A stretch of DNA of 64,000 nucleotides from Treponema sp. (GCA_016294035.1 JAEDCT010000005.1:62001-126000); one strand, 5' to 3'; shown: positions 1 through 9,341, numbered from the stretch's first letter. Program-made: numbers and translations. Notes: generated from the letters alone by a model not told the origin.

Positions 1-1
1 G

Positions 2-1231
2 GAAAAAGGTGCTTCCTGTGTGTTTATCTGTCTTTCTAACTATGAGAAGAACCCGGCATTTTTCAACGAGATTCATAACTCAAATCCAGAAGTAAATTTT
101 ATTGCCGTTGAAAATACTCTTACAGCACTTCAGAAAGCCGCTGGAAAGTATGTGGAAAAATTTCCGTCCCTGATTAAGGTTGCTGTTACCGGATCAAGCG
201 GAAAGACCACTACAAAGGAAATTCTTGCGGCAGTTCTTGCAAGGAAATACAGGGTCGTTACAAACAAGGGAAATCTTAATAGTGAGACAGGGCTTCCTCT
301 TTCTGTTTTCAATATCAGAAAGGAACATGAAGCTGGCGTTTTTGAAATGGGCATGAACCGCGAAAATGAAATCGGTGAAATTTCAGCTGTTCTCAAGGCC
401 CATTATGCAATAGTCACAAATATTGGTACTGCTCACATTGGGCTTCTCGGAAGTCGTGACAACATTGCAAGGGAAAAGGCAAAGGTTTTTGATCACTTTG
501 ATTCACAAAGCATAGGTGTAATTCCATTTGATGACGACTATGCTGAATTCCTTGAAAAGCAGATCAGGGGAAAATGCATTCATTACGGAAAGGACACAGA
601 TTCAGTTAAGTTCATTGCCGATCTGGGACTCAAGGGAACTGAATTCTCTGTGGGTAAAAATAGAGCTGTTCTCAAGCTTCCTGGAAAGTACAACTACAAG
701 AATGCACTGGGAGCAATTGCCTTGTGCCAGGAACTGGGTGTAAGTGACAGTGAGATTGCTCAGGGTATCAATGACCTTGAACCAATGTTTGGAAGAAGTC
801 AGGTAATTGAAGACAAGTATACAATCGTTCAGGACTGCTACAATGCAAATCCTGATTCAATGGAAAAATCAATAGAATTTGTTTCATCTGTCACATCTGG
901 TGAAAAGAAGATTTTTGTTTTGGGAGACATGCTTGAGCTTGGTGCTGATTCAGAAAAGGAACATGAGAAAACTGGAATCATGGCTGCTGAATCAAGTGCA
1001 GACAAGGTTTTCTTTGTTGGCACAGAAATGGAAAATGCCTACAAAGCTGCCTGCAAGAAAAGTTCTGGAGACCGTTTTGTTTATTGTTCAGAAAAAACTG
1101 ATGATGCATTGATGACTATATCGCTTGAAATCAAAAAAGAGTTTTCTGAGCATTCAATTGTATTGATAAAGGCTTCTCGTGGAATGGGCCTTGAAAGACT
1201 TACAAAATTTCTTTGTGGAGCTGAATCTTGA
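2..1231 (+). CDS. murF: MurF, UDP-MurNAc-tripeptide:D-Ala-D-Ala ligase (5' truncated)
   Basis: Cytoplasmic Mur ligase that adds D-Ala-D-Ala to UDP-MurNAc-tripeptide, the last soluble step of peptidoglycan precursor synthesis. The reading frame is open from base 2, so the gene enters from outside the window. About 409 residues are visible against roughly 450 in the family, so some 40-50 N-terminal residues are missing. Visible are the ATP-binding loop TGSSGKTTT (about residue 63 of the visible part), the EMGMN segment typical of MurF, and the late DCYNANPDSM motif of the central and C-terminal domains. The stop overlaps the TTG start of ftsW by 4 bp, indicating translational coupling in a division/cell-wall operon. 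A GTG at base 20 is only an internal codon. Confidence 0.95.
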   Translation, partial: EKGASCVFICLSNYEKNPAFFNEIHNSNPEVNFIAVENTLTALQKAAGKYVEKFPSLIKVAVTGSSGKTTTKEILAAVLARKYRVVTNKGNLNSETGLPLSVFNIRKEHEAGVFEMGMNRENEIGEISAVLKAHYAIVTNIGTAHIGLLGSRDNIAREKAKVFDHFDSQSIGVIPFDDDYAEFLEKQIRGKCIHYGKDTDSVKFIADLGLKGTEFSVGKNRAVLKLPGKYNYKNALGAIALCQELGVSDSEIAQGINDLEPMFGRSQVIEDKYTIVQDCYNANPDSMEKSIEFVSSVTSGEKKIFVLGDMLELGADSEKEHEKTGIMAAESSADKVFFVGTEMENAYKAACKKSSGDRFVYCSEKTDDALMTISLEIKKEFSEHSIVLIKASRGMGLERLTKFLCGAES

Positions 1232-2469
1232 GAAATTACGTTTTTTTTGCTGAGCGACCAGTCAGCGATTACAGAAAAAGCGATACTCTCTTTATTGCCA
1301 TAGTTGTTCTTCTATGGGGACTTGGTTTGTTCACCCTGTTTGTGTGCACTCCTTTTGTTGGAGAACGATTCTTTGGTTCCCGCTATTATTTTGTTGTCCG
1401 TCATGTTTCAGCATCAGTTCTGGGGGGAGCATCCATGATTACTTTTGCAGTGCTTCCAATGAAGGTGATAAAGCGCTTTTCATTCATGCTTGCAGCCTGT
1501 TCCTTTTTGTTGTGCGTCATGACATTCATTCCTGCCTTCAGGGATGAAAAAAATGGTGCTGCCCGCTGGATTTCCATCGGTTCTCTTTCATTCCAGCCTA
1601 GTGAACTTGTGAAGCTTTCAATTGTGCTTTATCTTTCATTCCTTTTTGACAAGCATTCATCGGAGTACGAGGAAGACTCCAAGGAATCACTTTATCCTAT
1701 TGCAGCCCTGGTTTTATTTTCATTGATCATTGCCAGGCAGAGAGACCTTTCAACTTCAATGTTCGTTCTTGGTCTTGGTTTTTCTATTTTCCTTATTAGT
1801 GGTACAAGCGTTAAGTGGATTCTGCCGATTATTACACTGGCCATTCCTGCTGGTATCCTTATGATTTTGACTGAACAGTACCGGTTGAATCGAATTCTTG
1901 CTTACATAATGCCGGAGCAGTACAAGTCCACTACATATTTCCAGAACCTTGTTGCTTCACGTGCAATTCATTCAGGCGGATTTTTTGGTGTTGGAACAGG
2001 AGTTGAGCTTGAAAGGGTTTCAGGTATTCCTGAAGTTCAGACTGACTATATTTTTGCAGGATGGGCAACTTCCATGGGTGCTCTGGGTGTGACTCTGTTC
2101 TTTATTTTGATTGCAGCCTTTGCTGTTCGCGGATTCAGAATTGCATTCAGGTGTCCAAACAGATTTGCAGCATACGGGGCATTTGGCTGTACCCTTTCAA
2201 TTTTTGTTCAGACAGTGTTGAATTGCGGTGTTGTCTGCGGTTCACTTCCAACAACCGGTATTCCGCTTCCGTTCTTTTCATCGGGCGGATCCTCTTTGAT
2301 TGTGACAATGGCCATGTGCGGTTTTATCATAAATGCTTCACATTGCAGCCAGGAATCCGATGATGAATTTGTGGATACCGGGCGAAAAAAAGACAAAAAG
2401 AAAAAAAACAGTTCGGAAACTGATGATGAGATAGAGAGCTTTGGGGGAGTTGTGGTTGAATATGAGTGA
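1228..2469 (+). CDS. ftsW: FtsW, septal peptidoglycan polymerase (SEDS family)
   Basis: SEDS-family membrane glycosyltransferase that polymerises lipid II at the division septum with its partner class B PBP. The 413-residue protein has about ten hydrophobic segments and the SEDS signature LPFFSSGGSS near the C-terminus, plus the NGAARWI and FQPSELVK motifs. RodA is the alternative, but the place between murF and ftsQAZ favours FtsW. Start is TTG overlapping the murF stop, with GGAG at 1217-1220 seven bases upstream. The cytoplasmic C-terminal tail is very lysine-rich and encoded by A-runs. The 3' end overlaps ftsQ by 8 bp. Confidence 0.93.
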   Translation: MRNYVFFAERPVSDYRKSDTLFIAIVVLLWGLGLFTLFVCTPFVGERFFGSRYYFVVRHVSASVLGGASMITFAVLPMKVIKRFSFMLAACSFLLCVMTFIPAFRDEKNGAARWISIGSLSFQPSELVKLSIVLYLSFLFDKHSSEYEEDSKESLYPIAALVLFSLIIARQRDLSTSMFVLGLGFSIFLISGTSVKWILPIITLAIPAGILMILTEQYRLNRILAYIMPEQYKSTTYFQNLVASRAIHSGGFFGVGTGVELERVSGIPEVQTDYIFAGWATSMGALGVTLFFILIAAFAVRGFRIAFRCPNRFAAYGAFGCTLSIFVQTVLNCGVVCGSLPTTGIPLPFFSSGGSSLIVTMAMCGFIINASHCSQESDDEFVDTGRKKDKKKKNSSETDDEIESFGGVVVEYE

Positions 2470-3373
2470 TGTTGCTTATTCAGTTGATATAGACGAATTT
2501 ATGGATGATATGGGCCGGCACAAAAAAATGCCATCTGGAAAAAGACGTGTATCTTCCAGGGAAAAAACTCATGTAAAAGAAGAAAAAAAGGATGGAAAGG
2601 TTGTCTTTTTTAAGGTTATAGCCATTTTATTCATGATTTTTCTTGGCATTGAAGCCGTAATTTATGCATTTCTCGTTCCATGTTTTGGAATTCCAAGGGT
2701 TGAATATAAGGGTCTTGAAACAATTTCTTCTGATTTGCTTGAAGAAAAGCTTGAGCCTATGGCAACAGACAGCTGGAATAAGTTCAATCCATCAAGGGCA
2801 GTTGCATTGTTGAGCACTGTTTCTGGAATTGAAAGTGTCAGTGTTGACAAGAAATTTCCGGATCAGGTTGTTATTTCTGTCAGGGAGCGTGTGGCTGTTG
2901 CAAATTCAATTGTTTTTGAAAATGGTCGCTCAAAGTCTGTTCAAATTGATGAAAATGGTGTAGTATTTACTGCAAATTCTGATGCTCTTGCACAGGATAC
3001 TTCGATTCCGCTGGTTACAGGCATTCCGTCTGAAAATCTGGTGGAGGGAATGCGACTCCCGTCAAAGTATCGCGTGCTTATGGAACAGATTTCACAGATC
3101 AGAAGTCTTCCACAGAAGTATTTTGCGGTTATTTCTGAAATTCAGATTGTTCCCAAGGAATTCGGGAACTATGAGCTTGCACTTTATCCTGCTTTCAGTA
3201 AGGTTAGGGTGCTTACGGATCCTCAGCTGAATGAAGATGCCATAAAGTGCATGATGGTTGTTCTTGATGTGGTTAATTCCATTGAGGCTGATGTCAGCGA
3301 AGTTGATCTTCGTTATGGTTCGGTTTCTTACAAGAAAAACGGGGCATCCACAGAGGAAAGCATTGAATCATAG
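2462..3373 (+). CDS. ftsQ: FtsQ/DivIB-type division protein with POTRA domain
   Basis: Bitopic divisome protein linking cytoplasmic and periplasmic division proteins. Basic, charged cytoplasmic tail of about 47 residues, a single transmembrane helix at about 48-72, then a POTRA/FtsQ region (VEYKGLETISSDLLEEKL and following), which matches the family plan. The chosen ATG at 2462 has the purine run GGGGGAG at 2443-2449; an upstream GTG at 2441 is also in frame but less likely. It overlaps the end of ftsW by 8 bp, and its own 3' end contains the start of ftsA. FtsQ proteins are poorly conserved, so position in the cluster is a large part of the case. Confidence 0.88.
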   Translation: MSDVAYSVDIDEFMDDMGRHKKMPSGKRRVSSREKTHVKEEKKDGKVVFFKVIAILFMIFLGIEAVIYAFLVPCFGIPRVEYKGLETISSDLLEEKLEPMATDSWNKFNPSRAVALLSTVSGIESVSVDKKFPDQVVISVRERVAVANSIVFENGRSKSVQIDENGVVFTANSDALAQDTSIPLVTGIPSENLVEGMRLPSKYRVLMEQISQIRSLPQKYFAVISEIQIVPKEFGNYELALYPAFSKVRVLTDPQLNEDAIKCMMVVLDVVNSIEADVSEVDLRYGSVSYKKNGASTEESIES

Positions 3374-4613
3374 GATTGTTGCAGGTCTTGATATCGGAAC
3401 ATGTTTTATCAGGACGGTAATAGCAGAAGTAGACTCAGATGATAAGGTTGAAATTATCGGTGTTTCCAAGGTTCCTTCCCAGGGAGTGAGAAACGGCGTG
3501 ATTGTCAATGTCGAGGCTGCCATGAACTCAATCCGGGAATCAATTGAAGCTGCCGAGCAGCAGGCCGGTGTTCTTGTTACCTATGTTTTCACAGATATTG
3601 GTGGTTCTCAGGTAGAGACCATGAATTCCACAGGTACGGCAATTGTTGATACCCGTGGCAGAAATCAGCCTATGGAAATTGGTGTTGATGCAAAAATGCG
3701 TGCAATCGAAAGTGCCAAGGCTGTTCTCATTCCATTTGATAAAATCAGGCTCACGGTAATTCCTCAGGAATTCTATGTTGACGATACCCTTTACCCGGAT
3801 CCAATTGGAATTAAGGGTGTCAGGCTTGACGTTAAGACTCATCTTGTTTCTGCATCACGTACTGCCCTTGAAAACATCAGGCAGTGCATTCTTCGTGCTG
3901 AATACAATGTTGACCTTGATCATACTTGTCTTAAGACTCTTGCCATTTCCAGAGCCTGTGCCTACGATGACGAAATTGACCTTGGATCAATCATCATTGA
4001 TCTTGGTGGTGGTACAACAGATGTTATGGTCTTAAATAAGGGAGCACCTGTTTTTACTACTTCAATTCCGGCGGGCGGCAACAGGGTTACAAATGATATT
4101 GCCCAGGTTATGGGTGTTCCTTTTGCGGTGGCAGAAAAACTCAAGCTGGACTATGGAACTGCATGGCTTTTTGGTGGTGAAGACAGGGAAGAAGTTATCA
4201 TTCCTGGAATTGGAAATCTTCCGCCGGAGCAGTCAAACCGCGAGGTTCTGTCTGAAATCATTCAGGCTCGTCTTGAGGAAATACTCAACATGGCCAGGGA
4301 AGCTGTTATAAAGGGATCTAATCTCAAGCACTTGAACGGCAGCATTATTCTTACAGGTGGTGGAGCTCTCATGAATGGAATTGTGGAGCTTACGCAGAAC
4401 GTATGGAAGACTACTGCAGTTCGTCTTGGACAGGCTTCTGAACTGGGAGAGGTTGATTTGCCATACAGGTCTCCAGAGTTTGCTACCTGTGTCGGTATTG
4501 TTCTAGTAAATAAAAAAGTTAATCCGAATGGAACTTCCGGAACCAGAGCAACAAGCGGTGTTTCAGAGGGAGCCATGGGAAAACTAAAGAAGATACTTAA
4601 AAAATTCTGTTAA
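3363..4613 (+). CDS. ftsA: FtsA, actin-like Z-ring membrane tether
   Basis: Actin-fold ATPase that anchors FtsZ to the membrane. The 416-residue product begins with the phosphate-1 loop GLDIGT, has IIIDLGGGTTDVMVL (phosphate 2) in the middle and the adenosine motif GGGALMNGI late, and ends in a basic amphipathic helix (GKLKKILKKF), the membrane-targeting sequence of the family. Start choice: TTG at 3363, inside ftsQ, with GAGG at 3353-3356 at good spacing; it gives a normal FtsA N-terminus, whereas the in-frame ATG farther upstream would add an unrelated 35-residue tail. Confidence 0.95.
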   Translation: MNHRIVAGLDIGTCFIRTVIAEVDSDDKVEIIGVSKVPSQGVRNGVIVNVEAAMNSIRESIEAAEQQAGVLVTYVFTDIGGSQVETMNSTGTAIVDTRGRNQPMEIGVDAKMRAIESAKAVLIPFDKIRLTVIPQEFYVDDTLYPDPIGIKGVRLDVKTHLVSASRTALENIRQCILRAEYNVDLDHTCLKTLAISRACAYDDEIDLGSIIIDLGGGTTDVMVLNKGAPVFTTSIPAGGNRVTNDIAQVMGVPFAVAEKLKLDYGTAWLFGGEDREEVIIPGIGNLPPEQSNREVLSEIIQARLEEILNMAREAVIKGSNLKHLNGSIILTGGGALMNGIVELTQNVWKTTAVRLGQASELGEVDLPYRSPEFATCVGIVLVNKKVNPNGTSGTRATSGVSEGAMGKLKKILKKFC

Positions 4614-4669
4614 TTAAATAAAATCTGATAATGGGGATTAGTCAGATTAAAATGGGTCGGGAGGAAATT

Positions 4670-6112
4670 ATGGAATTCTCAAACATTCAGGAAGATGACA
4701 AGGGTGGAATTTCAAATCAGTCACTAAATCCAAATTCAGCTTTGTTTGCTGTTCCTTCATATGATGAAGAAGATGAAATTGGCAATGATAATCCAACTGT
4801 GGTAAAAATCATCGGTTGTGGTGGCGGCGGATCAAATGCCGTTCAGCGCATGATAAAGGATGGTGTTTCCGGAGTTGATTTTGTTGTCCTCAATACAGAC
4901 AGACAGGCCCTGAAGGTATCTTCAGCACCTAATCGTGTTGCTATCGGACAGAAGATTACTGGTGGTCTTGGAGCCGGTGGAAATCCTCAAGTTGGTGAAA
5001 ATGCAGCCAGGGAAGATGCAGATAAGATCAAGGCACTTCTTCAGGGAACTGACATGGTAATCATCACTGCCGGAATGGGAGGTGGAACTGGTACCGGATC
5101 TGCACCTATTGTAGCTGAACTTGCCCACGAAGCAGGAATCCTTACCATTGGCGTTGTTACAACTCCTTTTGAACATGAAGGAAAGGTAAGAATGAACAAT
5201 GCCAGGGAAGGTCTTGAAAAAATCAAGGATCACGTGGACAGCCTTATTGTAATTCCAAACGACCTTATTTTTGAAGCTGTCAAGGGAATTGGCAGAAAGC
5301 TTAACTTCCGCGAGCAGTTCATGATTGCAGACAACATTCTTTGTGCCGGAGTAAGAGGACTAACAGAAGTAATCACAAAGACCGGAGACATAAACGTAGA
5401 TTTTGCTGACGTATGCACAATCATGCGCGATTCAGGCGAGTGTATTCTTGGTCTTGGACGCGGAAAGGGTGAGAACAGAATTCTCGATGCTGTTCAGGGT
5501 GCAATTGCAAATCCTCTTCTCAAGAACCGCCAGATTGACGGATCAAAGAAGATTCTTATCAATGTAACTTCAAACGGTGCAATCAGCCTTGAGGAATACA
5601 AGGAAATTGTTGATACAATCACTGAATCTGCAAATCCATCTGCAAACATTATTGCCGGTCTTTATGTTGATGAGCGAATGGAAGATGATGATCTTGCTGT
5701 AACCGTTATTGCAACAGCCTTTGATAATGAGGAACTTGCTGAAGCTGAATCTGTTGCGGCAAGTGAAGCCGGAAACAGTGATTCCATAATGGACTATGGT
5801 GAATTTGAAAATCTCATGTCGGGATCTTCAAGGCAGGAATCTTATGTGGAAGAGGAAATTCCTTCAAGAACGGAAAGAGATTCTTTTTCTTCATTTGATC
5901 AGTCTAAGTCACCTTACTTTGATAATGTGGAATCATCTTCTGTTCAGGAAACAGATGTTGCTCCTGAGATACCTGCAGCTCCTGTCCGCACAGAGCCTGA
6001 GTCATCAAGAGTTTTCCGTGGACGTGAAGTTCCAGATACAGTTGATCTTGATGACAAGGATGTTCCTGCATATCTGCGAAAAAAGTTTTCCCGCTCAATT
6101 GATTTGACTTAA
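4670..6112 (+). CDS. ftsZ: FtsZ, tubulin-like cell division GTPase
   Basis: Polymerises into the Z-ring. The tubulin signature GGGTGTGSAP is at about residues 137-146; the nucleotide-binding GCGGGGSNAV and the T7 loop region NVDFADV are also present. A long acidic, Ser-rich linker (from about residue 365) ends in the conserved FtsA-binding tail VPAYLRKKFSRS. ATG 4670 follows GGGAGGAAA directly; an in-frame ATG at 4631 would add 13 unlikely residues. At 480 residues it is longer than most FtsZ because of the linker. It lies 56 bp after ftsA and 5 bp before the Xer gene. Confidence 0.97.
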   Translation: MEFSNIQEDDKGGISNQSLNPNSALFAVPSYDEEDEIGNDNPTVVKIIGCGGGGSNAVQRMIKDGVSGVDFVVLNTDRQALKVSSAPNRVAIGQKITGGLGAGGNPQVGENAAREDADKIKALLQGTDMVIITAGMGGGTGTGSAPIVAELAHEAGILTIGVVTTPFEHEGKVRMNNAREGLEKIKDHVDSLIVIPNDLIFEAVKGIGRKLNFREQFMIADNILCAGVRGLTEVITKTGDINVDFADVCTIMRDSGECILGLGRGKGENRILDAVQGAIANPLLKNRQIDGSKKILINVTSNGAISLEEYKEIVDTITESANPSANIIAGLYVDERMEDDDLAVTVIATAFDNEELAEAESVAASEAGNSDSIMDYGEFENLMSGSSRQESYVEEEIPSRTERDSFSSFDQSKSPYFDNVESSSVQETDVAPEIPAAPVRTEPESSRVFRGREVPDTVDLDDKDVPAYLRKKFSRSIDLT

Positions 6113-6117
6113 TCTGT

Positions 6118-7038
6118 ATGAAGTATGACGGGCTCTTGCGTGAGTTCTATTCTGAAATGCTTTTCATTGAGAATTCCGGTGAACTGACTGCACAGACCTA
6201 TGGATTTTCTGTTAAGGAATTTCTTTTGTATGCTGAAAGTCAGGGAATTCCCATTGAATCCTGTGATACAAGAACTTTGCTTTATTATCTGGCAGAGCGT
6301 AAGAGCAGGGGTGTTGCAGATCTCACTGTGGCAAAGGATCTTTCGGCTCTCAGGGCTTTTGGTGCCTTCTTGAGAAGAAAAAATATCTGGGCAGAAAACT
6401 ATGCCCTTGAGATGGACCGTCCCAAGACTTCCAGGCTTTTGCCCAAGGTGCTTGAGGTTGAGCAGGTTGACGGAATTCTTGATTCCATCAATGTCTCTAC
6501 GCCGCTGGGAATCAGGGACAGATGTCTTTTTGAGCTTATCTACAGCTGCGGCCTGAGAATAAGTGAGGCTTGTTCCCTATGCATTTCGGGAATCCATTTT
6601 AAGGAAAGAATTCTTGTTGTGCGTGGAAAGGGTGACAAGGAAAGAATTGTTCCTTTTGGTGATGCTGCCTTTGAATGGCTTGAAAAATGGCTTTATAAGG
6701 CAAGACCCGAAATAGTTGGTTCCAGAATATGTGATGAGGTTTTTGTGAATGCACGTGGCAATCCCATTTCCAGAAAGGGAGTGTGGAAAAATTTCAAGGC
6801 TATTTGCGCAAGAACTGGTCTTGATGTGAAGGTTCACACATTGCGCCATTCCTTTGCGACCCACTTGCTGCAAGGCGGTGCTGATCTTCGTTCGGTTCAG
6901 GAACTTTTGGGGCATTCAGATTTGTCCACAACCCAGATTTATACTCATGTGGATGACGAGATGCTTAAGGATTTTCATCAGGAATATTTCAGGCGGCCTG
7001 GTTATAGAGATAACAATGAGGAAATAAAAAACGATTAG
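6118..7038 (+). CDS. xerC: Tyrosine recombinase XerC/XerD type
   Basis: Site-specific recombinase that resolves chromosome dimers at dif during division. The 306-residue protein has an N-terminal SAM-like core-binding domain (about 5-90) and a C-terminal catalytic domain with the full set of residues: Arg in GLRISE, Lys in RGKGDKER, His-x-x-Arg in HTLRH, His in LGHSDLS, and Tyr in TTQIYTH. Length and order match Xer enzymes rather than phage integrases. It follows ftsZ by 5 bp and so is probably co-transcribed with division genes. XerC and XerD cannot be told apart here. In T. pallidum, as I recall, a codV/xer gene likewise precedes flgB. Confidence 0.9.
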   Translation: MKYDGLLREFYSEMLFIENSGELTAQTYGFSVKEFLLYAESQGIPIESCDTRTLLYYLAERKSRGVADLTVAKDLSALRAFGAFLRRKNIWAENYALEMDRPKTSRLLPKVLEVEQVDGILDSINVSTPLGIRDRCLFELIYSCGLRISEACSLCISGIHFKERILVVRGKGDKERIVPFGDAAFEWLEKWLYKARPEIVGSRICDEVFVNARGNPISRKGVWKNFKAICARTGLDVKVHTLRHSFATHLLQGGADLRSVQELLGHSDLSTTQIYTHVDDEMLKDFHQEYFRRPGYRDNNEEIKND

Positions 7039-7057
7039 TTTTGTTTGGAGATATGTC

Positions 7058-7804
7058 ATGAAGAAAAATTTATTTGTTACTGTTGCAGTCCTTTCACTTG
7101 CTGTGGTTCTTTCGTCTTGCGGTGCATCTTACAATACTATCAAGCGAATGCAGAAAATTGAGGAAGGTGTTTCAAATCCAACAACAAAGGAAGAGTTGAT
7201 TGAAGCCATCAGAAAGTTTGACAAGAGATCAATGGATCTGGCATTGACTGACGGCCAGATTGGAATCTGGTATAAAATCCTTGGAACCCGTTATCTTGAC
7301 CAGCAGGAATATGGAAAAGCCCTGGAGTGTTTCCAGAAAGCCCTCACATATTATCCGGCAAACCAGAACCTGTATTACTACGTTGGTGTTTGTGCCGGAT
7401 TCCTTGCTCCAACTTACATGGACTATAATGCGGAAGGTATAAATTCTGACAGCGTGGTGAAGAGAATGAACTATCTGCGTCTTGCAGAGGATGCATATCT
7501 TCAGGCGCTTAGTCTTGATCCAAAGTATTATCGTGCAATGTATGGTCTTGGTGTGCTCTATGTCTTTACACTTGATGAGTGTGACAAGGCAATTCCTCAT
7601 CTTGAAAAATTTCTTGAGACGCAGAAAAAGGATACCAACGCAATGTTTGTTCTTGCAAGGGCATATTATGTGACCGGTGAAGGTGACAAGGCAGTTGCTC
7701 TTTATGACAGAATCATAGAATTAAAGCCAAATGCAGCCAAGGTTAAGGAAGCTGAGGCAAACAAAAAAAAGGTTCTTGAGGTAATGAGTTCAAGAAAAAA
7801 CTAA
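7058..7804 (+). CDS. TPR-containing lipoprotein
   Basis: Signal peptide of about 20 residues ending in the lipobox LSSC, so a lipid-anchored periplasmic protein. The mature part has several tetratricopeptide repeats (for example EYGKALECFQKALTYYPANQNLYYYVG, and a late repeat around DKAVALYDRIIELKPNA). No catalytic motif is seen. It sits between xerC (19 bp) and flgB (31 bp), so it may be transcribed with the flagellar operon. TPR proteins are common assembly scaffolds in spirochaete periplasm, so a role in flagellar or envelope assembly is an inference only. Confidence 0.85.
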   Translation: MKKNLFVTVAVLSLAVVLSSCGASYNTIKRMQKIEEGVSNPTTKEELIEAIRKFDKRSMDLALTDGQIGIWYKILGTRYLDQQEYGKALECFQKALTYYPANQNLYYYVGVCAGFLAPTYMDYNAEGINSDSVVKRMNYLRLAEDAYLQALSLDPKYYRAMYGLGVLYVFTLDECDKAIPHLEKFLETQKKDTNAMFVLARAYYVTGEGDKAVALYDRIIELKPNAAKVKEAEANKKKVLEVMSSRKN

Positions 7805-7835
7805 AGTAAATTCAAGGAATTCCGATTCTAATTAT

Positions 7836-8261
7836 ATGGGTATGAATAGTTTTAGTAATTCCGTAGATTTATTGACTCGTGCGATGGATGTTTCCAGTCT
7901 CCGCTATCAGGTTACTGCAAACAATATTGCTAACAGTGAGGTTCCTAACTACAAGAAGCAGCAGGTTAACTTCGAGAGTGAGCTTAAGAGAGCTTTTGTT
8001 AGTCGTGATAATGCTCATGAAGGCTTCAGAATGCAGACATCAGATGAACGTCACATTCACAGTGAAATGCCTCGTGACTGGAGAAAGGTGGAACCAAGAC
8101 GCGTTACTGACTATACAACCCAGGCTAAGGCCAATGGAAACAATGTTGATGCGGAACAGGAAGCAATGAACATTGTTCAGATTCAGATGCAGTACAGGCT
8201 TTTGACTCAGCTTACAAGCTTTGAGTTTAATCAGGTAAGGACTGCAATGAAGAATGTCTAG
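7836..8261 (+). CDS. flgB: FlgB, proximal rod protein
   Basis: Flagellar basal-body rod subunit, here of a periplasmic flagellum. The 141-residue product has the N-terminal rod motif with SLRYQVTANNIANSEVPNYKK and a C-terminal heptad region ending in TAMKNV, the coiled-coil ends that pack the rod. Two ATGs (7836 and 7842) are possible and neither has a good ribosome binding site at normal spacing. The shorter form begins MNSFSNSVDLL, closest to FlgB proteins I know. First gene of flgB-flgC-fliE-fliF-fliG-fliH-fliI-fliJ. Confidence 0.95.
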   Translation: MGMNSFSNSVDLLTRAMDVSSLRYQVTANNIANSEVPNYKKQQVNFESELKRAFVSRDNAHEGFRMQTSDERHIHSEMPRDWRKVEPRRVTDYTTQAKANGNNVDAEQEAMNIVQIQMQYRLLTQLTSFEFNQVRTAMKNV

Positions 8262-8306
8262 TGAAAAAACTGGATTTTACTGGTAGAAAGGTTTCGGAGG
8301 TATAGA

Positions 8307-8765
8307 ATGGGTTTGTTTTCTAGTATTAATGTTGCTGCAACGGGAATGGCTGTAGAGCGTCTCAGAACTGACGTTATTGCAAATAACATTGCCAATGCAA
8401 CTTCAACACGCACTCAGGAAGGCGGTCCTTACAGAAAACAGTCTGTTGTCATTGAACCGATTGCCTCTGAAAATCCAACATGGAGATTCCCCTTTGTTGA
8501 TTCAGATATGGATAATGGTCCTGGAAAGGGAGTCCGGGTTCGTGAAATCGTAAAGGATACAAAACAGGGCAGAATGGTATATGATCCAACCCATCCAGAT
8601 GCAATTCAGTCTGGACCAAACAAAGGCTATGTTGAGTATCCGAACGTTAATATCGTAAATGAAATGGTTGATATGATTTCTGCTAACCGTGCATACGAAG
8701 CAAACTCTTCTGTTATTCAGGGAAGTAAGGAAATGTTTGCAAGTGCCATGGAAATCGGCAGCTGA
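8307..8765 (+). CDS. flgC: FlgC, proximal rod protein
   Basis: Second rod subunit. The 152-residue protein starts with SINVAATGMAVERLRTDVIANNIANA, the class signature of flagellar rod/hook proteins, and ends with the MISANRAYEANSSVI motif. CGGAGG 8 bases upstream supports the ATG. It follows flgB by 45 bp and precedes fliE by 35 bp. Confidence 0.96.
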   Translation: MGLFSSINVAATGMAVERLRTDVIANNIANATSTRTQEGGPYRKQSVVIEPIASENPTWRFPFVDSDMDNGPGKGVRVREIVKDTKQGRMVYDPTHPDAIQSGPNKGYVEYPNVNIVNEMVDMISANRAYEANSSVIQGSKEMFASAMEIGS

Positions 8766-8800
8766 TTCTGGTGAATGTGTAATAGAGGGGATGATAGATT

Positions 8801-9157
8801 ATGAACATTAACTTTGGTTCACTTGAACTCAACAGATCTCATGAAGCACATCTTGGTACTGCAAAGATCATTGATCGCATTGAGAAATTCAATCAGAAGG
8901 TTAATTCTGGAACTGTAACAGAAACTGAAAAGCCACAAGGATCTTTTGAGTCAATGGTTCTTGAGGCAGTAAGTGAAATGAACAGTCAGCAGCTTAAGGT
9001 TTCAAGCCTTCAGGAACAGATTATTACTGATCCTGACAGTGTTGACATTCATGATGTTACAACAGCAATGGCAAAGGCTCAGATGTCACTTAACCTTGCA
9101 CAGACAGTTATTGAGCGTATGGTTAAGGGATGGACAGATCTTTCTCAGAACAGGTAA
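8801..9157 (+). CDS. fliE: FliE, MS-ring/rod junction protein
   Basis: Small basal-body protein that connects the MS ring to the rod and is exported early. The 118-residue length fits, and the C-terminal half carries the FliE core (SFESMVLEAVSEMN ... DVTTAMAKAQMSLNLAQTVIERM). Ribosome site AGAGGGGAT is about 9 bases upstream of ATG 8801. A hairpin and a possible promoter separate it from fliF by 184 bp, the largest gap in the operon. Confidence 0.94.
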   Translation: MNINFGSLELNRSHEAHLGTAKIIDRIEKFNQKVNSGTVTETEKPQGSFESMVLEAVSEMNSQQLKVSSLQEQIITDPDSVDIHDVTTAMAKAQMSLNLAQTVIERMVKGWTDLSQNR

Positions 9158-9163
9158 TTAACA

Positions 9164-9191
9164 GGCTGCTCCAGAGTAATGTGGGGCGGCC
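9164..9191 (+). other. Intercistronic hairpin between fliE and fliF
   Basis: Arms 9164-9172 (GGCTGCTCC) and 9183-9191 (GGGGCGGCC) form a continuous 9-bp RNA helix with two G-U pairs and a 10-nt loop. It is followed by A-rich sequence, not a U-run, so it is not a canonical terminator. It could protect the upstream mRNA or act as a processing point. Confidence 0.45.
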
Positions 9192-9223
9192 GTAAAAAAA
9201 TAAAGTTGAGCAGACTTTAAGGC

Positions 9224-9252
9224 TTTTCAAATTTATATATAGATGGTATAAT
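9224..9252 (+). promoter_or_regulatory. Possible internal promoter of fliF
   Basis: A perfect -10 TATAAT at 9247-9252 with a 4/6 match -35 (TTTTCA, 9224-9229) at 17-bp spacing, 89 bp before fliF. It would allow MS-ring and switch genes to be expressed apart from the rod genes. The weak -35 keeps confidence moderate. Confidence 0.5.
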
Positions 9253-9341
9253 TTTCCTTATATTGAAAGAACTTTCAGTATATTTTGGGGAAAGTATACT
9301 GATAACAAATAAAGAATGTTATTCGTTCATGGGAGGGGAAT

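Noticed and set aside
6118..7038. Integrase of a prophage or integron
   Set aside because: Size, motif spacing and position after ftsZ fit housekeeping XerC/D; no attachment sites or phage genes nearby.
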